From the NCBI RefSeq assembly GCF_029318685.1, contig NZ_CP119677.1:4579001-4643000 (forward strand): a stretch of DNA of 64,000 nucleotides. The letters are read 5' to 3'. A program made the position numbers and the translations under genes. Positions 15,601 to 25,100 of this stretch are shown here, in pieces (position 1 is the stretch's first letter; the number at the start of each line of letters is the position of its first letter). The notes below the pieces were generated by a model. It had not been told where the DNA came from, searched no databases, and saw only the letters and a list, made by a program, of their open reading frames with translations. This DNA is from Ruminiclostridium papyrosolvens DSM 2782 (lineage in GTDB: Bacteria; Bacillota; Clostridia; Acetivibrionales; DSM-1351).

Positions 15601-16096
15601 CTGTATTTGACCCCCAAAGTTTCTTTTTGGGATATCCGGCCATTTCAAAAGCTTCATAGGCTATTTCTAAAAATATCCTTTGCTGTGGGTCTAAACTTGT
15701 TGCTTCCTCTTCTGATATATTGAAAAAATCAGCATCAAACTTGTCAATGTCCTGAATGAAGGCTCCCCATTTTGAATAGCTGGTATCAGCCTTTTGCTTC
15801 ATAGGGTCATAGAAATTTTTTAGTGACCATCTGGATTCAGGTATTTCTTCTATGCAAGAGACCCCACACTTCAAAACTTCCCAAAATTCATCAGTATTAT
15901 CTGCATATGGGAACCTGCCTGCCATTCCTATAATAGCTATATCCCTGTCTTGTATGTGATTATTTAATTGCGTTGATAGCAAATTGTCTTGAAGCTCTGC
16001 CTTTTTTATGTCCTTCAACATATTTGCAGCTACCTTATAATGAATCTGCCTTTTTGCAACTAAATCAGAAATATAATCAATTATAAAGCTTTTCAT
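1..16096 (-). CDS. type I PKS, at least three modules, 3' end outside window (PKS IV)
   Basis: At least 5365 residues, open to the left edge. The ATG follows GGGGGG at 7 bases. Docking helices 1-35. Module 1: KS about 53-480 (Cys217), AT about 582-920 (Ser668, HAFH), DH (DHIVLNKPLIAG, HPGLLDSSLQ), KR intact (FSSIAA, ADYAAAN), ACP (EMGMDSTS). Module 2: KS (Cys2069, DTYCSSS), AT remnant, KR intact (YSSLSA, SDYAAAN), ACP (ECGLDSLM). Module 3: KS (Cys3511), AT (Ser3952, HGFH), DH (DHVIAGYPTLVG, NPSVLDGALQ), KR with Tyr4901 but Gly4888 for the Ser, ACP (DLSIDSIT), then an MDR-type ER from residue 5144 running off the edge. It lies 59 bases after PKS III and carries the latest modules seen; release is encoded further on. 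Confidence 0.92.
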   Translation of the reverse strand, partial: MKSFIIDYISDLVAKRQIHYKVAANMLKDIKKAELQDNLLSTQLNNHIQDRDIAIIGMAGRFPYADNTDEFWEVLKCGVSCIEEIPESRWSLKNFYDPMKQKADTSYSKWGAFIQDIDKFDADFFNISEEEATSLDPQQRIFLEIAYEAFEMAGYPKKKLWGSNTGVFVGNRAGVYKGSTQKSNRYNVISNMANFIPARVSDYFSLKGPSINVDTACSSSLVCVHMACQSLLMGECDMAIAGGIDFKISPQPYISLSSAGALSPDGKSYVFDKKANGFVPGEGGGAVILKTLKQALSDGDSVLAVIKGSASNNDGHTMGITSPNLEGQKDVLIKAYEVSGISPADISYVETHGTGTTIGDPIEIKALSQTFSNFTDKKAFCALGAVKTNIGHLDTAAGVASLIKVILALKNKKIPATLNCDEPNPRFNLVDSPFYVGSKLMDWKPQGKIRAAAISSFGFGGTNCHVVLTEAPEPQSNINTRGASCSLFVLSAKSETSLNRMIDAYIDYLGKTEEKDIEAICNSAYMDRDFFNYRIAVVTSSVEDLKNKLMSIKYDDKQTSMIFRGHLERKFAKQPVFLFTGQGAVYPGAGKALMEKSSHFRNAFLECEKILKAYMDKTLTEYLYSDSSNINELQQTEVMQPVTFALGYSLCRMWQEMGLTPAVLIGHSVGEYIAACISGIVSLEDGLKLIAYRGKLMQKLDNTGAMAAIFAGSEDINSVLDELPANERRFLSIAAFNSSKNTVISGRKDILEKVINKFKSINIRSQYLRVSHAFHSKLMEPMLNEFANVLEEITFRRAEIPLMSNLSGELIYEIDKDYLLKHIVEPVRFYSSIEKLNKMGHKNYLEIGPNATLTNLVNSISGETVSAIPSLLKGTDDVESVLKARAALYCEGHNIPQYSLNDINPRIRKVSLPGYRFDRKSFWIKQHNDNEGIAAKNPLIFASKRITDKKAVYYKSFNYDDVFFKDHIVLNKPLIAGMVWVEAARRAAEDFLSLPIAKIKELSFLKPLEINEEEVKQVEIVIEEKSVNEVEFLVQSRQANSFSDEWTMHAQGIITGRLEKPLAAESKIDINEMIKSFEEVINKRVLYNAFTDEIGILHGSYFRGVNKVYYNRNSNVILTELSLEELSEENKVGYFLHPGLLDSSLQGMLVSVMDSHGRIINDSTFIPFYLKNIEIYSPVQGKCFAISKIKKNNNELVYFDITIVNEEGEVLIKILDSYAKRIPNKSKKVNAEASLDKNICEVQSETASNLIFKRPVLAKLQALNSDLPSINGRFLVFATEAEISQQVINQLQLKGKKIIKVGIGFGYHRHDKDTFVINPLLEEDYLKVFNAVLSDRVELDGIIHLWSLGNDKMGILNDYEDKQVSGTHSLFFIAKTFTKVRFTSKQKLWILTNPIFPALVDEQYVDINNSSILGLAKTISYEIPLLDCLVIENDLYNAEQSASLYVKEVLNGTTNKHILIRKGERYEIRYSEIEKLEKSNSLQGIKAGGVYIILGGLGGIAIEIASFLAENQSNISLILISRNGAPAEVQWDSYIADTKNNDNKRKALSALKNIKKKIRHLEIARADVTDINEMTDIVNEIRLKHGRINGVIHAAGLISDSFIVNKDIDTFRRVIDTKAKGAVIIDELTAKDNLDFFIMFSSIAAIDGNIGQADYAAANSFLDSFSYLRSLKRKGKTLAINWGLWAKVGMGNNPVTIQNAKNAKVRFIEPNEGVRAFFDAFSLENGQVIIYKGQSSEKETKEEIVVERSYMDTKKLGVEIKKLLKKMIQDAVQDVAITETQWEENTFLEMGMDSTSLVKMIGGLEKKLELKLYPTIFFEYQTVDELAEYLSSECSKNSVVEDLFLEGEQQKNDEAEVISKAIPIIPEEEYIENTVKKVDETEQTSEKVSEVNYDEHKNLPMDMAIVGYALRLPGAKNEEEFWHNLKNGVDSVTEIPKTRWDIDKVYSSDSQAYGKSYCRYGGFVEDIDKFDPLFFNISPREASVLDTKQRLMLEVAWEAIEKAGYCSNGLPRKTGVFIGTSYNNYYSNIPNSDNETPFASLGNGNPLLANRLSNLLNLSGPSMIVDTYCSSSLVAVHLACQSIMTGECEMALVGGAHTLSPNHYSIMSGVQALSYSGKCKSFDDSADGYVPGEGATIILIKPLTKAVEDGDYIHSVIKATAVNHCGHSNNMTSPNASSQEEVVFDTYVKADINPETISYIEAHGTGTSLGDPIEIKGISNGFRKFTQKKNFCAIGSVKTNIGHLEPASGLAGLVKVILALKHKVIPPTLNFNKANKFIDFNETPFYINDRPSKWTTIHNTRRAGISAFGLTGTNAHVILEEAPKPNSVTQDNKSCYIFGVSAKNKESLKELVCSYVDFLKKEKNVSIEQLTCTALLGRLHFSNRIAIVATSKESITDKINLLKIVQEKQIDNMDIPGIYVQKEDKADNLVFVFGGNADRGIALSELMDIDSFRTSFEWINSKLMDKNDLLKDFAVQYAMSSMLISIGVNPKLLIGYGYGKFLAAAFSGIISIEDAIRLTVLINEYSVEKYGYGRLKETLQSITVNNANIPIVSEFNGSILNEGKPDFDFWTGSSSVDSAKKAIDKIYPDNSSFMLYLSEYVSDEYVENEARCIAPGESSLAVLYKVIAIMYVNGVNIKWKELFDGKHIQKIPLPTYPFNRSSYWLQNYSYEAEQPVVEQSIVQKPSAMKATNNIAGKVVLTENTWVPKKLTTTQKITNDGVWVIFEDEYGISKKLIKKLGTTERNIVLINQGDYYAKKNSSNYTVNIFKEEDFAQLFKEIVNDFGKISCVLNLLSCYYPKECTVDSGILEKSFYKGSHSMFFIAKALSGSNVRYPQIIAVSTDAVSNTQEDYIALEKSTLPALLKVIKSEFACNCRLIDFSWEKIEAENVSNIIIEELQSNEDSSIIMYRDGTRYIEQLAAKDINIKFKETPVIKNKGVYVIVGGGTGIGLLTSKFLARSSKAKLIIIGRTELPSKDSWKQWILQHKEEDTTSQRIKALLDIEREGGTVEYYSADVADFTRMTEVIQDGKLKFGTINGVIHSGGIKEDKLIRNKTFESYLKVFKCKTIGTYVLDMVTIGENLDFFIMYSSLSALTGNAGQSDYAAANSFMDYYAFKMRGRNGRRYLSINWPYWQEGSMAMPDIDLKNMIAKGILPLQTDEAFSTLESILYQIEALSNVGVIKQAVVNETAPENRPIHTQNKPSVTKKSSKSAVKIIYKMLIDVLFMREEQLSTELRFDECGLDSLMLQKCIQYLENEFNCSMEPGIFFEYTTIKALAEHLSELLPIEKLEEAASTDGLYEATKVINLRDSVFDTNDAIETKQIEEVCKEETCNDCNSDDIAIIGLACKFPGADSIEKFWDNLSKGISSINSALNNRWNKEDICSQYGIDRENLSKVYTPVGGYIEDIDKFDAEFFGIPEGEAPFIDPQHRILLETVWKALENSGYSNGQLSGSNTGVFVGARGCMYKTDMDTKNSDLVRASLTGKLGNFNSARISDFLNLKGPSIVMDTACSSSLVSTHYACKSILNGECDVAISCGVEIKSTAENVLGLCSSKAISFDGKSYVFDQRANGFVAGEGAGAIILKSLKKATQDGDTVYAVIKGSAVNNDGHTMGITTPDLEGQEAVIDVALRNAKVDAATVSYIEAHGTGTMLGDPIEVKALTRVFEKHTKNKGYCGIGSVKTNIGHLDTAAGIASIIKVVLSLYNKKIPPTLNIEIPNKRFKFIDSPFYPAAYLSEWNPAGGVRRAGISSFGFGGTNCHMILEEAPAQVKSTEEYEDRKEQLFLLSAKSQEALKKLAANYSGYLSKNTELKLGDICFTAGTSRTSFKNRLAVLCSSTSELSQKLGSMEVLTGDGLAAPHRVAFMFTGQGAQYSGMALELYENQPIFKAELKKCDELLRNYIGKSLIEMIYQSNGEEMKETSVTQPITFAINYALAKMWMACGVKPAAVMGHSVGEYVAACIAGIFSLEDGLKLISWRGRLMQEKCRRGAMAALMCSLEKAENLINGLNTEKQKLVSIGAKNGYLNTVISGDKDIVKELMTKAETENIRATELSVSHGFHSTMMEPMLKDYERILDEVDFHESKITIISGVTGQKADEETLGKEYWLRHVMEPVDFYSSVKSCEESNIGIMLEIGATNTLCNMAKKIVTREDLLKLSTLKRGSSDWRSFQEAMSQLYIKGVSINYEAYDKGYKRKRIALPPYPFNGKKYWAVSKLNTGVPKTDIRDLPKCFNACEVFSMEKAIFTFELEKTDTILRDHVIAGYPTLVGVSYWDLVLQAAIYAIGTENISLREIVQKSEIKLDKMTKLKGRVQLNRQEKGYSFSVESFDEKGNLTENCVGKLQTNISVGTDSENIILLKNKLNLETVNSDKIYSNFSSKNMVYGPAFRSIKNICTGDRECLSLIELPKEAKELSNTFKYNPSVLDGALQSVICAVPSGAASDNGVYIPFFIEEVLYFKELEDSCYSHVKFVPNTSNDEIIKANVEILDLNGNVIVRVNNFCLKKVNMGNSASNENLNIQASEDSNVMLMTAEWKGKPVIKHTNKTEMPENIILFMDFNREHEIFAEQIKALSINIVQVYPGSRYEKISDIKYVVNVEDKDSFVLLFNELKDRNIDLANIVHLWNYSKERSGITHLEQFDRSQYLSSYSLYFIVQVLSKLRTRSTIRIISSNSVVFEEDYIEPQKSTVHAVANVINQENIGVKCFSIDSDENIGIYEVLLNELSDPSQELVTYRRNSRWVRDIVKLNKGKFDNIYFKSQGTYVITGGLGGVGSEIAKFIAKNYKSNIALIGRSNKETAIIDELKEYGAKAAYYKADVADEVSMSQCIGRIEEDFGGITGVIHAAGIVKDCISVNSSIEDVKEVFAPKVKGTLILDKLLRKENLDFMILFSGMVSFYPNQGQSAYAGANMFMDSFAFKRQMEQKARTIAINWWFWGETGMAAKPDIIESLKSRNLSPITNKQGIDAFKRILSTGAVQVLMNNDSQAPIEVKAVQHSKPTADSVAKGIVVKKGSNQIGLLKTLTKKYLISKIDKLIGIVIDETDTNTAFLDLSIDSITLINLSSELEKDAGIMLYPTVFFEYNNVEKLSSYLLEEYKTEFETLLTSRVEAETEPAETEEQKIIAETGEEPIPTESKCTQEECYEDVDKMKAILITRPGSFNNLVINGTKIPEIGPKEVLIKVRAAGINFSDVLTVLGNYPNALNTYPYILGNEVSGIVERVGKEVLRFKVGQEVIGLTKGIGGFAQFVSVDESTVWQKPAYMSFSQGAALPIVFLTAHHCLNYLGKIEENETILIRGAAGGVGLMAIQIAKAAKAVVIGAVGSDEKADYLNSIGVDHTVNYRKENVDEFVMKVTNGKGVDLLLTSSSGDE
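8110..9110 (-). other. inactive acyltransferase domain, module IV-2
   Basis: This is the least eroded AT remnant: it keeps AT length, LLIGYGYGKFLAAAFSGIISIEDA at the nucleophile elbow (codons 8600-8614), IPIVSEFNG, and ends LPTYPFNRSSYW. The elbow is GYGYG instead of GHSxG, so Ser is Gly and the His before it is Tyr. The fold may survive but acyl transfer is not expected. Confidence 0.8.
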
Positions 16097-16155
16097 ATAA
16101 AAACCCCCCACTAATCTCAAATAAATACCAAATCGACCTATACGTCAGGATAAAA
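16097..16155. other. 59-base gap between PKS III and PKS IV
   Basis: It holds the GGGGGG ribosome binding site (16104-16109) of PKS IV. No hairpin with T-run and no convincing promoter boxes are visible, so PKS IV is probably read on the same transcript. Confidence 0.5.
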
Positions 16156-19100
16156 TTAATCTTCGGAGACACTTAATAGCCGTGCTATTTTTTCCTTTGC
16201 ATCTTTTGTATTAATTGTCCCTTCATATAATTTACAGAGTAAATGCTCTATTTTATCTTCATCAGAATCTGTTGCAATATCTTCAGATATTTCACTTTCT
16301 CCACTATTATTAAAAGCTTCCTCAGTTTGATATTGAATGTTTTTGCTTAACCTGTCAGCCAAATAAACAACCAGTTTATCTATTGTAGGATTTTCTTCAA
16401 ACAAAGATGGCTCTAGTACAGTATCATATTGTTTTTCCAAAGCCGCCAAAGCCTCTTTTATAGCCAATGAATCCATACCGTATTCATCTAACCCTCTGCT
16501 TGTATCAATATCTGTAGCCTCGAGGTACAATAATTCAGATAACATCTTTAGAAGAAATTCTTTAGTCTCTTTTTCAAAGGTATTGGTTGTTTTATGTACC
16601 GACATATTTTTACTGCTCTGTGTACCGGATAAAAATAATCCATTTTTATCTGACATAGGATTTCTCATCTTCGATTCAAATAAATCTTTTATAAATTTGT
16701 CCGATTCTGAAAGCTTCATTACAATGTAATTAGACGCTTTTCTATCTTGTAATAACCTTTCAAGTGCTGTTATACCGTCACTTATTTCCAAGGGTAATAA
16801 ACCATCGTTTTCCATTTTTCGTTTTGCAAGTAATGGTATATCCATACCCGCTCCGTCCCACAACGTCCAATTGATAGAAGTAACAAAAGTTTCCGTATTA
16901 CCCGACCAATCATTTATAAATGCATCCATTAAAGCATTGGCTGAAGAATAGTCACTTTGTCCCGGAGTTCCATAAAGAGCTGCAATTGACGAAAAGGCTA
17001 CCACAAAGTCAACAGACTTACCCTCAATGGCTTTTTTAATATTACTGATTCCCGAAACCTTTGCAGCTATGGCATACTGGAAATCCTTGAAAGACTTCGC
17101 TGTTATAATCCCATCTCTTTTAGCTCCTGCGCAATGTAAAATACCTGTTATATGCCCAAACCTTTTGCTTATATTATCTAATATTTCTATTGTTTTTAAT
17201 TCGTCTGAAATATCACCATTATAGTATTCAACCTTGGCTCCTGCCTCTTGGATTTTTATGATATTTTCTATTTTCTCAATAACAGCCTTTTGATCTCCCC
17301 GCTCCAAATACTCTCTAAATTCTGACTTTTCAGGAAGTTTGGTTCTTCCGATTAAGATTACTGCAGCCTTTACCTTTTTTGCTATATGCAGGCCTATTTC
17401 TGCACCTATACCTGTTGCACCGCCTGTAATTACATATACCCCTCCATCTTTCCATACTGAATTTAGAATTTCAGGTTTTTGAAGAGTATTTTTTTTCAGC
17501 ATTCTTATATAGGCTTTTCCATGTCTGTAGGCCAATTCACTAAAACCGTTCTTCGTAAGTGAATATTTGAAAATAACGTCTTCCACTACTTCTTTAGAAG
17601 CCTCCAAACCATTAAAATCAATACTTCTGGCCGCTATATTTTTTATTTCGGCTGATATTAGTCTAGACAGCATGTGAACCGGATAGCCACCTACACTGAT
17701 TTTACCTTTATCAATATCCTCTACTTCTAAACTGTGATTAGTGATAGAAATTAAGTTTACTTCTGTATTTCCTTTTAGATTAGCATTCAATCCTAAAGCT
17801 ATTCCTAAAAGGCCATATACACTGGCATAGGTGGTTTCTTGGAATTCCGTATTTGTGTATGCCCAAAGATTTATTACCGTGTCTACTCTTCCAAAATCTT
17901 TTATTATATCTTTAAATAAAACCTTATAGTCTTCCTCAAGGTAAGAATTTATAGTATAGTTGCAGCTGTCTTTTTTATAGTATTTATCGTCAGCAAACAC
18001 TAAAATTACCTTTTGATTTCTAGTTTTCAGGCTTTCCCTAATATTCGCATAAAGCTCTTGTTTATCACAAAAGACAACCCATACAAAGCTATTTTCAAAA
18101 GTTAGAGGGGTATTTTCCTTAACCTCCTGCCAGAACCACTTATAAAAATAATCCTGTGCCTTTTGAACATCATGTTTAGCTTCGGTTACGGCGACAATTT
18201 CTTCCCTGCTCACATCTTTAAGCTTCTTTCGATTCCAGTAGCTTTTCGGCTGAAATGAATATGTAGGCAGTGATGTCTTTCTCTCTGAATCAGAATAAAT
18301 TGCATTAAAATTTATCTTACCGCCTTTAACATAAATTTTTGATATCAATGTATTAACACTGTCAGTATCAAAGGATTCATCTTCTAAAATATTGAAAATT
18401 CCGGCTTGTTCATCAGGTATGCCTAAAATATCTAAATAATCTCTTCTGCCTAAATTAATTATGTAATTACTATCAATTACTTGTGAAGCATTTAAAGTAC
18501 CTTCTTCATTATTTTCTAATACCTTACGTATACATTCTTCAGGGCTTCTTCTTTTTTCTGAGGCTGCCATTATAATTTCAGAGTTGTCCGGTGCAATTAC
18601 TTGAACAGTTTTAATTCCCAAAGTCTCTAAGAACTTAATCATACTTACAGTAAATGCAAAAGTAAAAATTTTTGCTTCATTGTCCAGACAGACTACTTCC
18701 GGCTGAAGACACTTTTTAATTGACATACCGATTTTATTTACTGCTTTTTCATATTCATCCAAAACTTCCATGAATACTCTATTTTTTTGGAAATACTTAT
18801 TTGTAAATTTAACAATATTATTGAAAATACTTCTGTCATGTGTAGGTATTACAACAACAGCCTTTACAATCTCGTCCTCTGATGCAGTCAAATGTGAGAT
18901 AGCATCATTGCCATTGGTGCTTCCATAAAATATCTTATGAGATTGCCAGTACTCAAAATTATTTGAGCTGATTTGTTGCAGTGAATAGGTTAACTCAGCC
19001 ACACTGGCGGCTACTATAGCAACTCTATAATTAAAATTGTATCTTCCCGTATTTAACGTATATGAAATATCCTTAATTTGTAAATGCGGTTTGTCCTCTA

Positions 19101-22100
19101 AGTATTCTGTAAGCTTTATTATTGATTTCTTTAAAGCACTATAACTTTTAGCTGACAAAACCACCGGATAACTTACATTGTTCTCATCAGAACTATCATA
19201 TTTTTTATATTCTGGTGCCTGCTCTAAAATCACATGGCCGTTGGTTCCTCCCATTCCAAATGAACTTATCCCGGCTCTCATTGGATTACCATAGGTTTGC
19301 CACTTTATAGGCTTGTCTAAAACATAAAAAGGTGAGTTTGCAAAATCAATAAATGCATTTTTTTCTTCAAAATGAAGATTTCCGGGAATAGTTTTATTCT
19401 TCATAGCCATTATTACTTTAATTATGCCTGCCATACCTGCGGCTGATTCCAGATGTCCGATATTACTTTTTACTGCACCTAAAGCACAATAGCTTCTTTT
19501 GTCGGTATATTCAGTAAAAGCCTCTGTAAGACCTTTTATTTCAATAGGGTCTCCTAAGGATGTTCCTGTTCCATGAGTTTCTATGTAAGTTATTGTTTCA
19601 GGATTTACTTTCGCTTTTCCAATACATCTCTTTATTAATTCAGACTGAGATTTACTGTTAGGTGCTGTCAGGCTTCCAGATTTACCATCATGATTAACTT
19701 CAGTGGCTTTGATTACACAATGAATATTATCTCTGTCTGTTATGGCGTCTGATAGCCTCTTTAAAAGGAGCACTCCAACACCTTCTCCGGATATAAATCC
19801 ATTTGCCTTTTTGTCAAAGGTCTTACAACTTCCATCCTTTGACACAGCCTCCATCTGACTGAGAAGTATATAGTAATCCTTTGGAATCAAGAAATTAACT
19901 CCCCCGGCTATTGCATAATCAGATTCCCCAATAATTATACTTTTACAGGCTTCATGCAGCGCAACCAAAGAAGATGAGCATTGGGTATCTATACTCATAC
20001 TGGGCCCTTTTAAATCAAAAAAATACGATAGTCTGTTGGCAGCTATAGCGTTGGCTGTGGCTAAACCACTGTAGTTATTATCCTCATCAAACGCTTCATC
20101 AAAGTAATTGTGATTTGAAACCCCCACAAATACTCCTGTACGAGTACCAAAAAGTTTTCCGTCAGCATAGCCTGCATCCTCCAAGGTTTCCCAAGTCGCT
20201 TTTAATAAGAATCGTTGCTGAGGGTCCAATACAGTTGCTTCCTTTGGGGACAAATTAAAGAACAGCGGATCAAATAAATCAATTTCATCTATAAAACCGC
20301 CCCACTTACAATAGGTTTTTCCCTTTTGCTTGTCAGGATGGTAATACTCCCTCCAATCCCATCTCTCAGACGGAACCTCCTTTACACAATTAATTCCGTT
20401 CATCAGGTTCTGCCAATATTCATTAACATTACTTGCTCCGGGAAAACTGCCCGACATGCCTATAACAGCAATATCCGTTGACAAAATGAGATTCTGTTCT
20501 TTTTCGGAAACAACCTCCGTCTCAGTGTTCTCAATCTCTGCATAATCTGTCTTTTCATCCCCAAGAATCAAGTTTTCATTTAAAATCTTGTCTAACACAC
20601 TATTGTTATTCTTTAATAAATACTTTGAAAGCTCCTGTATTGTAGGATACTCAAAAAGCACCGTAGGATAAAGCTTTATTCCGGTTTCATTTTCAAAGTT
20701 TTCTGTAAAGTTAACAATAGTTATAGAATCCAGTCCTGCGTCCAAGAAACTAGTCTTATAATTCATAGGTTTACTGCTGTTTTCTCTAAGCTCATTTATC
20801 TTTTTTAATAAATATTCCTTTAAAAGCTTCTCAATATCCATTGTAAAATGACCGGATAAACTATTTGAAATGCTTCTGCTTAGCTTTGTTGTAATTAATC
20901 TGCTAATAAGCTTATTTTCTAAGTCCTTACTTAATTTTCCGATACCAAACTGGAAATGCTTTTCAGTTAAGCAGGAATAAAACCCTTCAATCGCCTCACT
21001 GGTACTTAGTGGAATGATTCCTCTTTCCTCCAAAGACTTCTTGCTCACAGAATCGGCTACCAGTCCAACCTCTTCCCATACTCCCCAGTTAATAACTATG
21101 GTTTTTTTGCCCTTAACAAAATTTCTATATGCAGCAAAGGAATCTTCAAAAGCATTTGCGCAACTGTAGGCTGCTTGTCCTGCATTCCCGAAGTATGTAA
21201 CCATGGCTGAGAAGATAACGAAGAAGTCCAAGTTATCCTTATTTGTTGCATAGTCTAACAAACAGGAACCTAGAATTTTTGCTTTGGTTACTTTCTCATA
21301 CACTTCTTTTGTTACCCTGTTTATTAAGGCATCCTCTAAAATACCTGCAGCATTTATAACTCCGTTAATATGGTCAAACTTTGTTCTTATTGACTCCAAA
21401 GCAGAGGTTAACTGTTTCTCATTACATACATCTACAGCTAAAGTTATTACTTGGCTTCCCTTTGCCTCTATGTCTTGAATACTCTTTATTTTTTTAAGTA
21501 ATGCTTTGTTTTCTTCTGTCTCGTGACTTTGCCACTTACTTCTCTCTGGAAAAGGGCTTCTCCCTATCAATATCAGTCTCGCCTTAACCTTTGCTGCTAT
21601 TGCCTTTGCAATTTCTAAACCTATTCCTCCCAGACCTCCTGCTATAACATATACGCCTTGGTCTTGTAATGGCAGATTCATATCTTGATTTATGCAGAAA
21701 TTTTCCTTTTTAAAGGTTTGAGCAAAAAGCCTTCCATTTCTTATTGAAACGATTTCCTTCTTATATTGGTTCATTAAGTAGTCCGCTATAAGCTTCAATG
21801 TCCTTTCATTTTCCAGAGAATTTTCTTCAATATCTATAAGTACTCCTTTAATATTGCCATATTCATGAGGAATGGTGCGTATTAATCCTGCCACGGCTGC
21901 CTGAGGGTAGTTATAGCCTTTATCGTGACTATTTACTATAAAAGCATTACTGGTAACTACTGCAATATGAGTTTCATCTAAATTATAAACTCTCATGGAG
22001 TTGATTAAAGCTATAAGCCCTAATACTTTGCCTCCGGCCATATCTTCAACTGCAGCAAAATGGTTATCAGCAACTTCCTGTCTGTTTAAATCAAATGCAT

Positions 22101-25100
22101 ATATAATTCCTTCGGCTGCTATACCGTCTTTATGAAGGCTGCTGAACAAGTTCTGATAATCTTCCTTGTTATATGGATTAATATTGTATTGGTCTTCATT
22201 TATCTTTTTATATGAGAATTCTTTACTTACCTTTATTACTTTGCAGCCCCTGTTTTCATAAAATTTTACTAAGGGTGAATCCTTTCCTTTAATATCTTCA
22301 AATACTAAAAGGGTCTTTAAAGTTAAGGGCTTTATTTGCTCTTTTTCTATCTCAGTCCAATAAGGTGTATAATACTCTTTAATCTGTTTTTCTCTTGTCA
22401 CTATTGCTTCATTTGACTGCATATTTACAGCCTTGAGACACATTTTCTTTATTGATATTTTTACATTACCGTAAATATCAGTAATAGAAACATTAAATTC
22501 TATAATGCCTTTTTCTGTATTGTATTTGACTAAACTTACATAACCGAAACAGTCTTCCGGAAGCCTTCCATAGAAGTCTATCTGCTCTACTCTATATGGT
22601 ATAAAGGTACGAGTATCTTCTGCCACTTCCTGTACTAAAGCTATTCCCTGAAGTGCACCATCTAAAATTCCCGGATGATACATATAATTTTCTGATAACA
22701 TATCAGCCTTGAACCTTAATTCTGTCAGTGCCTCATTCTGTCCTCCCCAGGCATTAGTAACGGAATAGAACTTTTCTCCATAAAATAATCCCTTTTCCTT
22801 AAATTTTTCATTTAACTCTCTGCCTGAGAAGTAACGGTAATTTAACCGCTTCTTTATGCCTGATATATCTGTTAGCGAATTGTCTGCAGTATTAACCTCT
22901 TCAATAGTACCTAGCGCAACCTGTTCCCACAGCTGTTCAGACTTTTTATTGTACGCTGAAACTGTGAATTTGCCTTTTTCTTTATCAAGTATCAGCCTGT
23001 ATCGGCTGTTCTCTTTTTTATCAATAATCAGTGCAGACGGATAAGTTATTCTCTTCAAGGCTACAGGAACTTTTCCATATCCGAATAGAGACGCTATCTG
23101 CGCCATTTCCCAAAAACAGACTCCGGGCATAATTACATTGTCACCAACCACATGATTCCTTATTACTTCCAAGTCTTCAGTTGTAACAGTCTTTTCAAGG
23201 TGAATTTCATTCTCTGAAACGATTTTTATATTATCAAACAAAGCATATGCTAATCCATTTGTATTCTTGTGTTCTTCACTTGAATGCTTGATGTCAGAAG
23301 ACCTCTCCTGATTTATCCAATACTCTCTGTAGCTAAAGGGATAGGTTGGAAGCTCTATTTTATTTCTTTTGCTATATAAAACATTAAAATTAATTTCCAA
23401 ACCTTCTTTAATAACGGTGGAAATGGCTCCCGTCAAGCTATCCCAATCACTGTCATATTTGTTTAATGTTGGTATTATTACTTTTTGTGAGCACTGTTCA
23501 ATCCTTTTTAACATAGTTGCAGCGGTTGTTCCGGGACCCGCCTCTATAAAAATGTCATAATTATTGTCAGTCAAAAATACTATACTTTGGTAAAACCTCA
23601 CAGGCTCAATAATATGTTCTTGCCAGTAATCAGCATCAAAATTGTATTTAAAATCACCGGTAAGATTGCTTACCAATGGTATCTGTGCCCTTTTCATTTT
23701 TATAGAGTTGAATTCATTTCTGAATTCCTCCAGAATAGGAGCCATTAATTTAGAATGGAAGGGATGAGAAACAGCCAATTCCCTTGTATTTATATTTAAT
23801 GTTGATAATTTACTCTTTACTATTTCTAAATCCTTATTTGTACCTGATATTACAATATTGGACGGGCCATTAATTGCGGCAATGGAAATACCTGCTTCAA
23901 GTTTCGGTAAAGTATCACCGGAAACTTTTCTGACTGTAGCTTCATCAGCAAAAACTACCATCATTCCTCCGTTGCAATCAATGGAATTCATCAGTGCCGC
24001 TCTTTTTACAACTATTCGAGCAGCCTCCTCCAATGTAAATACACCTGCAATACAAGCAGCTGCATACTCCCCTATACTATGTCCGAGAACTGCATCGGGC
24101 TTTATACCTAAATCTAACCACATTCTGCCCATTGAATAATCTATTGCAAAGACAACAGGTTGAGTAATAGCCGTTTGATTTATCAAATCTTTGGATACAT
24201 CTGAAGAATAAATAATCTCTTTTATAGACTGCCCTAAATATTTACTGAAAGCAGTATCACATTTATTAAAAGCTTCTCTAAAACTTTCTGCTCTGATATA
24301 AAGTTCTTTCGCCATACCATAGTATTGACTGCCTTGTCCGGGAAATACCAATGCTGTTTTAGGTGTCTCACTGCTCTTTGAAGCTGCATTTTCTGATAAA
24401 GAAAACTGCTTTTCTTTATCATCAATTAATGCTGAGAGTTTGCCCCTTAATTCTTCTACATTTTTAAAACTAACACATATACGCTTTTCAAAAAGCTCTC
24501 TTCCTGTGTTTAATGTATATGAGTAATCCTCCGGTTGAACAAAGTTACTATTAAGGTACTCTAAATTATTGCATATAACCCTTTTAAGGGCTTCATTATC
24601 CTTTGCAGAATACACAGCTAAATGGTTTTCTATAGTTTCTGCCTCTTTTTTTGTATACTCTGACGGATGTTCCTCAAGAACTATATGACAGTTAGTTCCA
24701 CCAAACCCAAAGGAACTTATTCCTGCCCTTCTTTTTATCTTGTCAACTTCCCAATTGGTTGTTTTGTCTGAAATATAGAAGGGAGATGAAATTAGATTAA
24801 ATCTCGGATTTGGCTCATTACAGTTTAAGGTTGCCGGTATTCTTCCTTTATTTAATGCTAGAGCTATCTTTATAAAGCTAGCTATCCCCGCAGCAGAATG
24901 TAAATGCCCGATATTTGATTTCACCGTTCCTAAAGCACAAAAATTAAATTTATCCGTGTTTTCCCTGAATACTTCTGTAAGTGCTCTGAATTCAGTGGGG
25001 TCCCCCAAAAATGTTCCCGTTCCATGAGCTTCTATTAAGGTAACTGAATCAGGTTTTACACCAGCTTTCCTATAAGCTTTTTTAATAACTCTCTTCTGTC

